This document shows positions 22,901-35,600 of a stretch of DNA of 64,000 nucleotides, one piece after another. The stretch covers positions 5,709,001-5,773,000 of the forward strand of contig OX387204.1 in the NCBI GenBank assembly GCA_947561715.1. The letters are read 5' to 3'. Source of the stretch: Ascidia mentula. Taxonomy: Eukaryota; Chordata; Ascidiacea; Phlebobranchia; Ascidiidae. The position numbers and the translations under genes were made by a program. Within the stretch, counting starts at the first letter, position 1. Each line of letters begins with the position of its first letter. The notes beneath the pieces are model-generated. The model saw only the letters and a list, made by a program, of their open reading frames with translations. It was not told where the DNA came from and searched no databases.

Positions 22901-25153
22901 CCAGGTTGGCGTTAATAAATTGTCTGAATGTCGGATGGGCACAAACAAAGAGTGATGGTAATTTTCCCCTAAAAAGGTTTTTTAGTTCCACTGATAATTG
23001 TGATGGTAACATATACAAGCACTTGCATAACACTCACATTTACCCCTTTACACAACACATTTCCAAGAGCTAGTGCTGACAAGTAAAACTTTTTCGCGTC
23101 ACACCTTAGTGTGTTTCACACAGATTGAGAAAACCTTCAATACAACCAAATAATCCGTGTTTTGAAACAGTAAAACACCATATAAGGAGTTAAATTGTTT
23201 GATGAGTTTCTGCTAGTTTATTTCTAATCAATGCCTTAATAGCGGAAATTTTCGAATATTTCATTTACATTAGCACATATCACTTTTTTTGCGAACATTT
23301 GAGCATACATGTGATGAATTATATAAAGTGTAATAACGAATTGTCGCATACATAACAGAGCGTCCCTACTATCCACTATTCCGATGGCCGGACTGTTGTT
23401 CGTGGCTGCGCTCAACGGCTGTGCGATGTACGCTTATTTCGAAGGCTGTGACCCAAAAATGAACAACGAAATTAAGAAAATGGATCAGGTTCTTCCATAT
23501 CTGGTTGTGCAGATATTTCAAGACGTGCCAGGAATGGCTGGTCTCTTTGTTTCTGCAGCTTATAGTGGGATGCTGAGGTAAACCATGGCGTCATACACTA
23601 TAGATTCGTGTTCAAGAGTATTTCGAAAAAAATTTGCACTGTAATCGTTAAGTTGCATATACCCTATTCGTTTTCTTCTATTTTATCTTCAGCACTGTCT
23701 CCTCGGGAATCAGTGCTGCTTCCACATTGTTTCTTGAGGATTTCTTACTGGCGTGGTTCCCAAAATTAAAGGAATCAAAGAAGCTCACCATTAGCAAAAT
23801 TCTCAGTATGAAAACATCAACACCAGCAACTTTATGACTGCTATGAAATATGTGCATGTCTGTTGCCTCAGGTCTACTGCTTGGAATCCTGGTGACGACC
23901 TTAGCTTATCTTATCGGCTTCATGGGACAAAACATCATCCAGATTGCGGTGACTGTGGTCGGATTGTTTGGTGGACCTTTGCTTGGACTCTACACACTTG
24001 GTGTCTTCATGCCCTGGGCCAACTCTATTGTAAGTTTAGCGCAAGTACGCTGTTGGATTTAAAGTAAAGCAACTTTCTTTATCAGGGTGCATTTGTCGGT
24101 TGTGTTTTTGGAACGTGTTTTTCCTTGTGGGTCGCCATCGGTGGAATCATCTACGGTCCGAAACCGATTCCATATGGCGTTGCGCCGCTGTCGACCGACC
24201 AGTGTCCGAATGTAACCACACTCAATTCCACCGGTGTTGCTACAAGTTCTCCCTTCACACTCGAAAGCATGATATTGAACACAACAGCAACATCCGTTGC
24301 TGTAACTTCGCAAAGGTGGGTCAATAGAGTAACTTTATCGTAGATTGTGATGATAAAGGACATGAGATACTATTCAGGCACCTTTTATATGGGCCCTACT
24401 AAAATATATGTTTATTTAAAACAATTGGTTTTGCAGACCAGCTATCGCAGACACTCTGTACTCTATATCTTACCTGTACTTGGGACTACTTGGATTTCTA
24501 CTGACATTTATTGTAGGATTACTCGCTTCCTTTTTAACAGGTGAAACTGGATCAGATGTATGTTAACACGTTCTGTTTGTAAGTTTTAATCTCATGATGG
24601 ATGCCGATTTGAAGAAACGTCAATTGTTTATCACTCATGATAACCACGATATTGGTTGTGGAGGACCACTATTTTAAGCAAATTGCATTGTAGACATACA
24701 ATTAGAATTGGAATATTTGTACTACTAATTAACAGCGCAGTTGCAAAACATTGATGATATGGTCTTTGGAGCGATAATGCTTTTTATTTATATATATACG
24801 CTTTTATCATCATGTTTCATTATAGGCGTTAACTTGTGTCTAACGTCCCGATTATGTATTCATGATTTGGACGATCGTCACCTTTTTGCTTACCAGGTGC
24901 AAATAATCCGAAGCACAGTGACCCCAAGCTGTTCATGCCCTTCATTGACAATCGGTTCCTGCCCAACAAAGTTCGAACGTTCTTCAGGTTTGGTGTACCA
25001 GAAATCCAACTGATAGCGATGGAGAGTGACTCAGTATCCTATCGCAGCGACACCTTGCGGAGACACTTGGAAGGTTGGGAAATGGAAAACGGACCCGAAT
25101 CTCATCGACAAGAACCATTAATTTTGTATGATCAAAAGGAAACAGACTTATAG
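19923..25153 (+). CDS. SLC5-type sodium/solute symporter, copy 4 (3' splice defect)
   Basis: Exons: 19923-19974, 20246-20349, 21176-21364, 21786-21851, 21962-22081, 22213-22367, 22557-22697, 23359-23577, 23693-23805, 23872-24029, 24086-24315, 24437-24555 and 24897-25153. Exons 1-10 and 12 match copies 2 and 3 in length; exon 11 is 6 bases longer, with a changed extracellular loop ([16 protein letters not shown]). The donor that ends exon 12 as G|gtgtat elsewhere reads G|atgtat here. The next GT (24558) would shift frame unless the acceptor also moves, for example to 24914, which would keep frame and drop five residues. The last exon lacks the common stop and runs on to YDQKETDL. Domains otherwise intact: functional with altered splicing, or early decay. 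Confidence 0.8.
21503..21552 (+). repeat. ~50 bp segment shared with 52066-52113
   Basis: The core ataaaaagactggcccata with flanking gctgag and gttattaaca occurs in an SLC5 intron here and in an intron of the second IL-1R-like gene. Probably remnants of a dispersed short element. Confidence 0.6.
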
Positions 25154-26670
25154 CTATGATTTGTTGTAGTGACTTGTTGGTAAACTCATGTAAAAGCAGG
25201 TAAATTACAATTTTGTACACACGTTGAAAAAGATCTGCGTGCTGCTGTCGTTAGCGTTGTTTGTTTAAAATGTATTTAAACAGAAAACCAGTGTAATTAA
25301 CTAAATGTTTGATATAAAGTAATGCGAAGGAAACGCCCCATTTTTTTTACATAAACCGTATGGAATATAAATAACGGTTTCCCTAAACTTTTTTGCGGTT
25401 GTTCCAATCATGCTCTATGGGTCTAACCTGTGCTACATACGATACAAAACCTTTTATCAATTACCCTCCTTTCTAAGACTCACACATTTGGCTTTCACTT
25501 GGCGGTTTATCGGTGCGGAAACAAATATAAACACGGGACACAACCCTCGTTAGAGGGCAGCACAAACCGCAACAATGCGCGGCACACAAAAGTTAAAACG
25601 TCGGCAAAACAGCACAAAGCACCTCGCAACTTAAAATCCCAACTGAAACTTTTAAGACGGTGGTTGCGATGCACACGCCGCAAAATACAAAACAACAAAA
25701 GATACACACACGGTACTTCCCCGTGACGTCATCGTGCACCGAAGCAATACGCACAAGAAATGTTTGGAACAGCGATAAAACAAACAGGCGCGACGCAAAA
25801 TGGACAAGCGAAAAAAACGAAGAGTTGCCGACGAAGTCGCCAGATGGCGCCGCGGGGATTGATCGGTAACCATGACAACGACAGAAGTGCTTACTGTGAC
25901 GTCAGGCACCTCAACAACAGCGCTATGATTGCATATATGTATATATATAGATAGATATTTGTATGTTGATAAGAGATGGACGCGACGCATTTGTACATGA
26001 TCGGAGGCTTGAAATTTCGCCTTTGCTCCACGGTTTTAATCAAAACTACCGAACATAGCAGTGCAAGGAGGCGAATACCTTTGGTCAAAATTTTGCTCAG
26101 AAAGAGAGTGCTCTTGTCGTATAATATTAAGGCCGGCGCTGGTAATTAAAAGATTTTGCTTAATGAGATGCTTCCGTTCTATACTACTTTGTTCAGGCGT
26201 TTACTATACTTGAATATTGGTAAGCACATAATCATTAGATCAGTTGATGTATGGATGTGAAAAACATTTACCTGTAATGTCAAATGCCATGTTGTAAAAC
26301 TTGATTACAACCCATGGAGTTGTTGGAGGTCGGAGATTATTTAGGGGAAAGGCACGCATGGCTGAACAAAGATTACCGAGGTATAACGTTTAGTTGCTTA
26401 AAAAGTGGGAAAGCGCCATTACGTAGTAAAACGCGACTTGCCACGACAAGAAGAACGAACGTTTGGTAAAACTCACAATGCGTGAAAACCGTGACGTGGG
26501 TAAATGCTTCGCGTTGCTTCGAAAACGTTTAAAAAAGTAGCAAATTCGGGTGGAGTTCGTCGCCAGACGCGTTCCAACTCTTTTGGCGCTCTGTACAAGA
26601 GGTGCGCCGCCTGGCGGAAACCATGGCGCATGGATGTTGATCAGTAGGGCGCGTGCTTGAGCAGGAGCGG
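25154..26670. other. Convergent intergenic region SLC5 copy 4 / TEAD
   Basis: Holds the 3' flank of SLC5 copy 4 on the left and the 3' untranslated region of TEAD on the right. Open frames at 25430-25990 on both strands overlap each other and match nothing I know. A short TA/GATA-rich run lies near 25930-25960. Confidence 0.5.
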
Positions 26671-29600
26671 TTAGTCATTGACGAGCTTGTACATGTGGTG
26701 TTGCGCTCCGTGTTCGGATGTGGAGACTTCAAAGACAAATGCGAGACAAAGTAGCGTCTCCTGCGTATCGCGGTTCGAGATTACCTGCAAGTGTATTCAT
26801 TATTAAGATGTTATCGATAAACTTACATCCCTGTATGACAGTGCGGTAAAATGCATCTTATATAGATTTGACGGCCTTCGTGTAAAAGTCCTAAATCGTT
26901 TGTTTTTAGTGATATACGGCGTTGTATTTCGCCTACTGGGCATCATCACATCGCTGATTAAAAGAAATACACAAACCAATTGCCGACGTGAGGGTTGTGC
27001 ATGTTGTACGCCGTGTTAGCTGCGGTGCATTGCATAAGTAACTCGCTATGGGATAACAATAGCAAAAAGCTACAAGTAAGAATAAAAAACATTTTTGCAT
27101 TGTAATGAGATAAAGTAGACAAGAGGTAAATATAAATAAAGAGCCAAACAGGTCCCACTTGTTACCTGGAGAATGGTGAAGTTTTCCAGCACGCTGTTCA
27201 TCATGTATTTCTCGGGCAGGTGTTTGAGCTTGAGGATGAAGTTGATCATGTATTCGCACATGGGAGATCGGTGGATGCGGTAGGTGAAGTGGTCGTTTTC
27301 GAACCTCGCGCATTCGGTCTGCGAAAAAGCGACCGGTTTCAAAACTTTACATTAAAAGAAGTAGATTTTAATCGTGACTTTTTCGGTGGCATATCACAAG
27401 GAGTCTTAATTCTTGACATTTTCACGGCCAACTGTGGAATGGTCATGAAAAATTTCGATTTGTGCGTTTTCTTCAACACATATCGGAGTTTTAAGTTTTT
27501 TTAAAGAATTAACAGTGTTTTTTTTTTAAATTAACATTTCTGACATAATAAAATCGTGTACCTCCACTTTTTCGACGACTTGTTTGCCGAAGGAACATAC
27601 TTTGGTGGAACAGGTGATTGTCATATTCTCCATACTCTCGTATTGACTTGTAACAGCGTAAAAACCACCGGGATCATCCGCTATATTCACGTTCAGGTCA
27701 GCCTGTGGTACACATGTTAACATAAATTTTACAAATGGGTCAGACAGATTATTCTCCTTTAAGTAAAAATTTGTATGGAACACGATTTTGGGCTATATTA
27801 ATAAATACATGCTGCATTTTCCAATTTATACGACGATACTCTTCCTAATACAGCAGTATGTCTGTACTTTTTAAAGAAACAAAATTAACATCAGTCCATT
27901 TGTGGGAAAAAAACAATTCACACAGGGATAAACTGAATACCTAAACATTCTCTCAAGAAACTTGCGTAACAAGGAGGGTGTCACTAAATTTACCCAGACC
28001 GCCACTGGTGCAAATAAAAGGGGGGGACAAGCGATGCTTTTTTAAGCTCAGACTGCCTCGATGAACCATGCTAAGTTTACATACCCAAAATTTAACGAGG
28101 AAAAACGCGTCCTTTGGTCCCTTCTCGAACAGGTCGCGCAGCCCGCCCTGCGACTCGGGGAACTTGTCGTAGATTTGTCGGATATCGACCGACTCGAGCA
28201 TCGGATCGTTGTAAGAGGGATTGCTTTGATTGATGTGGACGAACAGGTGTTTGGCATACTGTGTTGGAATGTGTGTTTAGCTGTATGGTCGGACAGCGTA
28301 CGTTCAGCACGTGCAACATGGCCACATTTAGTGCGAGTCCAATATCGATTTTGCAAAAAATGTTATGGTCTAAAACATGTAAAGGGGTAAATTATACGTT
28401 CTATGGCAAAAAGTGCAACAAATGTGATATTTTAACGATAATATATACGAGTGCGTGACTTGGGTCAGTTGAAAAAACCTTACTGCTTGCAAGGAGAGAC
28501 TTACATTGTCCATTTCGGTGGTTTGTTGTTCCAAAAACGCCGAGAAATCGATGAGTCGAAGTTTTTGGCTTGCGATCTGTCTGCTCTCCCACGGTGGCCC
28601 AACGTTCGCGCTCTGGTTAAACCCTGAATAGAGAAAATATGCTCAATAAAAAATGTATGGTAGAGATGGGATATGGCCACGTACCGGCGCTAGTGGCTGG
28701 AACAGGTGGTGCTCCTCTGGACACTGAAGCGTTGAGACTTGCTTGCATGGCGGCACCTCCAACCAATCCGACGCCTGATTGTCCGGATAAGGCGAAGGGG
28801 GGTGCGTTGAACGGTTTGATACTGAACGTGAAAACATAACGGTTAAAATGGAGGTGAAAACTCGAACTTTAGGAAGGTAATTTATTTACACTTTCAGGCG
28901 AACTACTTCTGAAGCGTAATTTGGGCATAATTGTCGATCTGAAATTTTTTGTTAACATTACAACCGAAATCATGTATGGACAACAATCTTAGTTGTATTA
29001 TACTCACTCGGGATCCGGTTGCCCGACCAATCCGCTCCAGAGCTAAACAAACAACACAAACCAGTTCATATATCTTTTTTTTACCAGGAAACTGTTGTAA
29101 TGGAAAGTAGTTTACCGTGGGTTTGGGATAAGTCTGGCGGATGCCTTGGTTGATATCCATGTGATTGTTTTGCAACACACCGGCGGATACAATTTGTGCG
29201 GACGACATGGATGCCATGCTCTGCAACACCTTGTCTTTTGTCGCTTGGTCCTGCGGCAAAATCGACTGTCAATAGAAATTGGCAGCTTTACCCGAAGGAC
29301 CCGATCAATTTATTGCGGTTTACATTAAAGTAAGACACAGAAAAATATAGTTTTATGGATTTTCAAGCGTAAAGTATACCAGAGTGACGACAGAAAATGT
29401 CGCAACGATTTTACCCATTCAAAGATTGTTTAGTGTCTAAATTCGCTGCCTTCTTGGATTTTAGTCAGTTATCGAGCAGACGAAGCGAAAAATCAAAATA
29501 ACCCTAACCAACGATGACGTGAACGCAAAAGTAGGCCTTTGGGAGCAAAAACCTATTTTCGCCTGACTGGCCTGGGGCGCTTATGAGAAAAAGAACAATT

Positions 29601-32600
29601 TTTACATACAGCAAGTGTCAATCACAAGTTTGTTGTTTGAGATGGTTTGTCGGTACGTTTGTGCAACGTAAGGAATTATCCGGCGAACTATCTTAACTCT
29701 GTACGGTATATAAAAACGAGGCTTGCGACAAGCACATGTCATTGAGCAATAAAATCACAACGATCCTAATATCTGGTTAGAGAGCTGTGACGGAAACGTG
29801 TTTTCCCGAATCGATCAAGCGGACAACCGAAAACTTCCTGGTATTTTTAATTGACTGCATCGCCACCTGAAGTTACAGTTGGAAACTTCCCTTGCGCTCA
29901 CGTCAAAGCGAAAATCGCTTTCCGGACAAAAATAAATCCCGGCCAAAGGCGGGTTTCGTGTGGGAACTCTCGAGCAACTCGGTCGCGCTCTGTTGCCCCT
30001 AAAAGCATCACGTGGTTTTACGCGGGCGCAACGCAGCGACCCGTGACCGACTGAAAATAAAAAGCGAACGCCATGTTTCCTATAGATATATGCCGCTGCC
30101 CTTTTCACGAAGCCGCTAGCATTTGCAAAATGATCTCTGAAGGTTGGCGGTAAGTAAGTTAACCAATTACTTCATAACCCTTGAATAAAGTAATTAGTTA
30201 GCAAACCTTAAACTGAGACTGCATTTCCCTCGACTTCCTTCTCGCCAGTACTTGAATGTGGCTGGAAACCTACCATAAATTAGAAATGGTTGATTCGCGT
30301 TGAATGACAATGATATTGGTATATTTATCATACCAACACACATAACAATATGTTCAATTGCACTTACCTGTTTTCTGGTTCTAGTTTTGCCTGTTCGAAG
30401 TTTAATGTATCTCGCAATAAGTTCATTTCGACCTGAAAATACAGAATGCAAATACATAAATAAAAGATAAAGAGACAAGGTGTGTGTTCAATGTGCCACC
30501 TGTAAAATTACGCAGAGCGGATGGTTACAAACATTTCACATTTGCATATAAGACTCCGGTGATAATTTAGAATTAGAAAAAAACCTTCATTGAATAAATG
30601 CAAATGTGACTTCAAAATTAACAAAAATTAATTAAATTGTGACCATATGCCAAAATTGTTTCCAAACGTATTTCACAGAACAATAACAGTGTAACAACAA
30701 ATAACAAGTGCAATACAGTGTGACAACAAATAATAAGTGGTATCAACGTTAAGCAGCACTCAGCGCATTTCCAAGTGCCAGTTGCAAAGGACATTTGAGT
30801 TCTTTTCAAGTGTTATGTTTTAACAAAGGGCATTAGCAATGAATATTTCAAACCAGCAACACTTACACAACAAACAGGTGACAGCATGAATAAAACAGAC
30901 ATGTTTGGGGTAGAGTGTGACCACATCAAATATTAACAAGGATTAGGGGGATTAGCCTGGCAGAAAAGCAGCCTTACAAGATCTAATTGCTGCTGTTAAT
31001 ATTTCACCTGGGGTGGTGGTCACAGCTAATTGGAACAAATCCTTCAAACTAGGCAGATTAGGGTGGACTCTCATTAGCACAAATAACCAACCAAAATTAC
31101 CCAGTGGTTGCAGAATGGCTATCAAAACACAGTTCCTCTATTCAATTTTAGAACAACCTACACATGACTATATGACAACAAATGAACATTTTCTATGTTT
31201 GAATTCAAATTTAACCAATATTGTTTGAGGCAAATAAAATCAAGGACCAAAACATTAGAAAACCTATTTCTTTGTATACTGCAACCCATGTGCCCAGCGC
31301 TAACCACTTGAAACTGGTGTCACTTGAAAGATGACATCAGTTAAGCCAAGTTCCGCCGATAACTGATAAAAGGTTATCGTTTGTGTGACGTATGGTTTGT
31401 GTCAGTCGGTGATAAAAAGTGGTTATGACATAATAGGTTGTTTTTGTGCCCAAAAACTGATAACATTTCAATGTAACTAAGTGGTTTACAAACTGTCTTA
31501 CAATGCATAGAGTTTTGAGATAAATAAATAAATGTTATGTATGACCTGCAGTGCGAACCCCAGCGACTTTGGTTTGAAATATCCATCACTAGTTTCAAGC
31601 ACAAATCAATCTGTCTGGACATGGAAAAATTAAATAGAGCACCAAAGGAACATTAGCTTCAGTGGGATTTCAAGCCTCTCTATTTTCAAGTGGGCAGGCA
31701 GGTGACACAGTAACGAAGCACTGCCACAACTGACAGCTAACCGCCCAACTGCAAACACTGGTTGGAGGTGTTAAAAGCTTGGTGGAACACATTAGCTGAC
31801 GGCCTTCCGTGCAGTCCGCCCGGGTGGGTTTTCAACTTACAGATTGTGAAGTGGGAGATACGAGGTCACGACTTAACGCCACAAGATGGACACTGAAAGT
31901 TTTTTAAGTTTCGTTAAATGTATCCGATGCAAAAGGTCAAATTTTGTTTGTTAAAATCACATATGCACACATATGATAACGCTGTGCTAACATGTTATTT
32001 TAGTTCGTGCTTCATCGGCAAATAGACCTAAAGATTTTTAAGACAAAACCAATTAACCATATTTTACACAAGGATCGGCTCAATACAAACTCGCCACGGT
32101 TTTTGCAAATCTGTTCGCAGTCTTCCACATTTTGGAGCAATACTCTGTCAACGTTGCTTCCCGTGATGGCAGGCAAAGATGGATCTTAATGGACCGCGGG
32201 CTGTCAAGGAAATGGCAACAGCCCCATCTTCAAAACGTGTACAGGGGGTGGCATTAACGGGGGCGCGGCCGGTGACCCATAAAAATCGAAGTTGGCTGAG
32301 ATGACACGGTCTCGGCAATGAAAAGTGAACAGAATGGCTTGTCTTTGTGCATGCATTTAACCCTAACCAAGGTCCAGAGAATAAAAAATCGACGACGGGA
32401 AATCTTGGAAAGTGCTTTCGCTTGTGGGTGTAACTGGGGTTGTTTAGGGTCTCGGTGTGATTTTTCGAGGGCCGATTTCGGGTGGAATCACTTTAAGCGG
32501 TAATTGCCGAATAAAGTGCGCACCGTAATCCATTACAAACCTTTACCGCGGCAAATATTACACCGGTGAGATTTGTTGGCACCGGCAGCGCTGTGGGCGT

Positions 32601-35600
32601 AGGGAATTCACAGCAAAACGTAGGAGAAAAAGTTATGTACCATCACTAAACTTAGAATTTTCAGTACACGCTTCTACATTTCCCCACATTTGAAAGAAAT
32701 GTTTTTCTTCCATTCACAAGTTGTCAAACCCAGCTGCATTTAACATTTGGACAAGTCCTCCCCAAAGGCTGACGAAAATGTCACCAGGGTTCAAGTCCCA
32801 ACAGCACAGCTACAAGAAAACCAAAACGCGTGCTTATTACACCCCGAAGGGATGACAAACACAAAGCAGGCCAGTGGCATTTCGCCGACTTTGACCTTAC
32901 TAAGCAATTCGGCAGAAGTACGAGGTGGTCGGACAGCAAATCTCCACACGTAGTGTTTACTGTCGCCTTTATTGCGACACAAAAGGCAATTATGACGTCG
33001 CTACACTCCTGTGTCAGATTGTAGAGGTGGTACAAGCAAAGTCAGCGCAATCGGGGTTACGATTTTTGATATATCGGGACAAGTTCAATGGGCGCTGCGG
33101 GTTGGCGAAATTCTAGAATGGTGCCTTTGTTGTGGTCACGTGAGCAGAAGGGTTTGTGCGGCAGGACAGCCGACGGGCGTTCACAATCGCCTTGTTGGCG
33201 CAATACAATTTGATACATTATAGCGGCGCCTTGAAATTGTGGTCTACGACGCTAATGTGTGCTTGTTTGACCATGGTTGTGTTTAAGGCCAAAATAACGC
33301 AAATATTAAGGCGTCGGTTAGCCTTGCAAACAGTTGCAAACGTGTGACAGTTATTTGTTAATTGGGAGTGTGCAGCCGTATGAATTTAAATGACTTTTCG
33401 TATTACTGCGTAGCCACCCGAATTGCAACCGCACAACTTAAACTTCGGGTTTGTTTAGATGGGGGTAAAGGTCGCGCTTTTCCGGAAAGTTCAACAGCCC
33501 AGGCAAATCCGCTCTGCGCTCACACTTGGCAAACGTTTAACTGCGTATAATTGCGCGCAGACAAGCGCGATTAGCCTGGGGAGGGAGGGCCGACCGGTCT
33601 TGAGAAGCGAAGAAGGCACTGTGGTGGGAAGAGAATCGATAGAGTGTGGGATTGGGAGCAGCGTTAAGCGAGCGGGCAGAACGGAAACCAATGCTGGTGC
33701 CCATGGGCCGGTGCCCGACGGGTTAGGAGATAGCTCGGGTGAGCGCAAGGCCCGGGTATATTAGGGTTTGTTGTGCGACGCCCCGATCACTAAGCCATAG
33801 GTGATGTAAGACCCATCGGCTGGGACTTGCATGGAGAATGGGTTGGGGATTGCGGGCACCTTTGCGGCGAGGCATTCGTCGATGTTGCAGTAACGCATCG
33901 TTTTAGACTAAAGCGAATTGGCCGCCGCACTAATTCAATCGGTGGATATTAGCGACGGGCTGTCGGTAATAAGGAGACACGTCTATCAATGTATCACTGC
34001 TATGACTGTCCTACCATTTTGTGCTTGTGAATATTTTTGTACACTTTTTTTACACGATATCCTGCAGGTGGATGATGATGTACCACAATATATCATGTGG
34101 CAAAAAAATTTTTTTAGGCAAACGGCGGGTTCGTAATGTTGGCTTTTGAATTTTCTGATTTAGGGAGGTAGTGTTTATATATAAAATACTGAAAAGGTTG
34201 GATTTTCCCGCATTCCAAGTCAAAAACGTGACACCGGGCTGGAATGTCCTCCATATTTTTTTAACGGCATTGAACCGCACAAGACCGACAAACAAGGTCT
34301 GTGAAATGCTGCACAATGTGTTCTGGAAAAAATGTTGGGGAAATTTTCGGCATTTATTTTTGTTTTCATCAGGTGTGGAGAAACACACAGATTTGAACAA
34401 TTGATCTTTTATATGAAATACAGTGGAAGAATACAGGTTTCCACAAATTCAACTTGAAGTGGATAAACGATGCTTTTTTCGTATAAAGCAGTAATTTTTT
34501 ATAATAATACGACGATTCGCTGAAATATACGAAAATCGTTAAAACACAACGAAAAAAACAATCTCGTTTCACCACAAATTCATTTAAATCCCAATCAGGA
34601 CACAAAGCCGAAATAAGTAATCATATCGTGTTTGCAGTAAATGCTCAAAATCCTCGGTCAACTCACCGTACATCTTTCCCTCGTCGGATAGAATGATTTT
34701 CCGCCGTCCGCAGGGCGGGTATATGGCGAGCGCTTCGTGGAAGCTCTGCTCGATGTCCGGGCTCCAAACTCCCTCGGCTTCATTGTCGCCCACTTCGCCC
34801 TTCAGTCCGCTGCGCAAAAAAACAAGGAAACGATGATAAAGACAGGAACCAAATGCTTGCACGACTGACTGACAAGATCAGTTGATAGACGGGTGATGAT
34901 TGGTTTACTGGGAGGGCCGCGTCGGTTATTTGACAGCTGGAGATATTAGCAGGAAGGATGGGTTGTATTTTATCGTTGGTGGTGTTTTTAGACAGAAAGC
35001 GGCGCGTAAGTCCCCAACACACAGTTTGACCGGGGCTGGGGATTTGGAACTTGCAAGTAATATCAAGTTTTTAAACAAACACAACTTCATGGTCGCGCAA
35101 GTCCGTCCCGGCGCATAGCTTGGGAGACACCGTCCTATCGGGTTGCCTAAAACATTTCCACCCAGGAGCGCATTTACAAAATCGGGTAATTTTGCTTGCA
35201 TTGATATTCAATGTTGGCGGGTAGGATACGCTGCAGATCATGTTAAGATTCCAGGCGTGATATTGTCCAATGTCGGTAAACAGACAACACGCGGAGCAGG
35301 CTAGGAGGTGTTTATTCTATATCGGCAGAATTATATAATACATTGGCGGTGCACGGGCGAACACATCTTAGCGGGTCGAACGTGATTTGGCTTAAATGCA
35401 TACTGTGTGATTGGATAACACTGCCTACGAGAAGGATTACAACGGCATAAGACTGATGCACACGTCAATACAGGGGACATTTAAACCGAATTTACACCAA
35501 AATATTATGGTACTTTACGTGAGGCCTACAATAAATTAGAAACGTATTCATAGTTTTTAAAAATTCACGGAGTTAACCGTGTACAGAAAGAACAGATATA

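Noticed and set aside
25430-25990. Overlapping ORFs on both strands between SLC5 copy 4 and TEAD
   Set aside because: Low-information peptides, overlapping frames on both strands, no splice support, no family.
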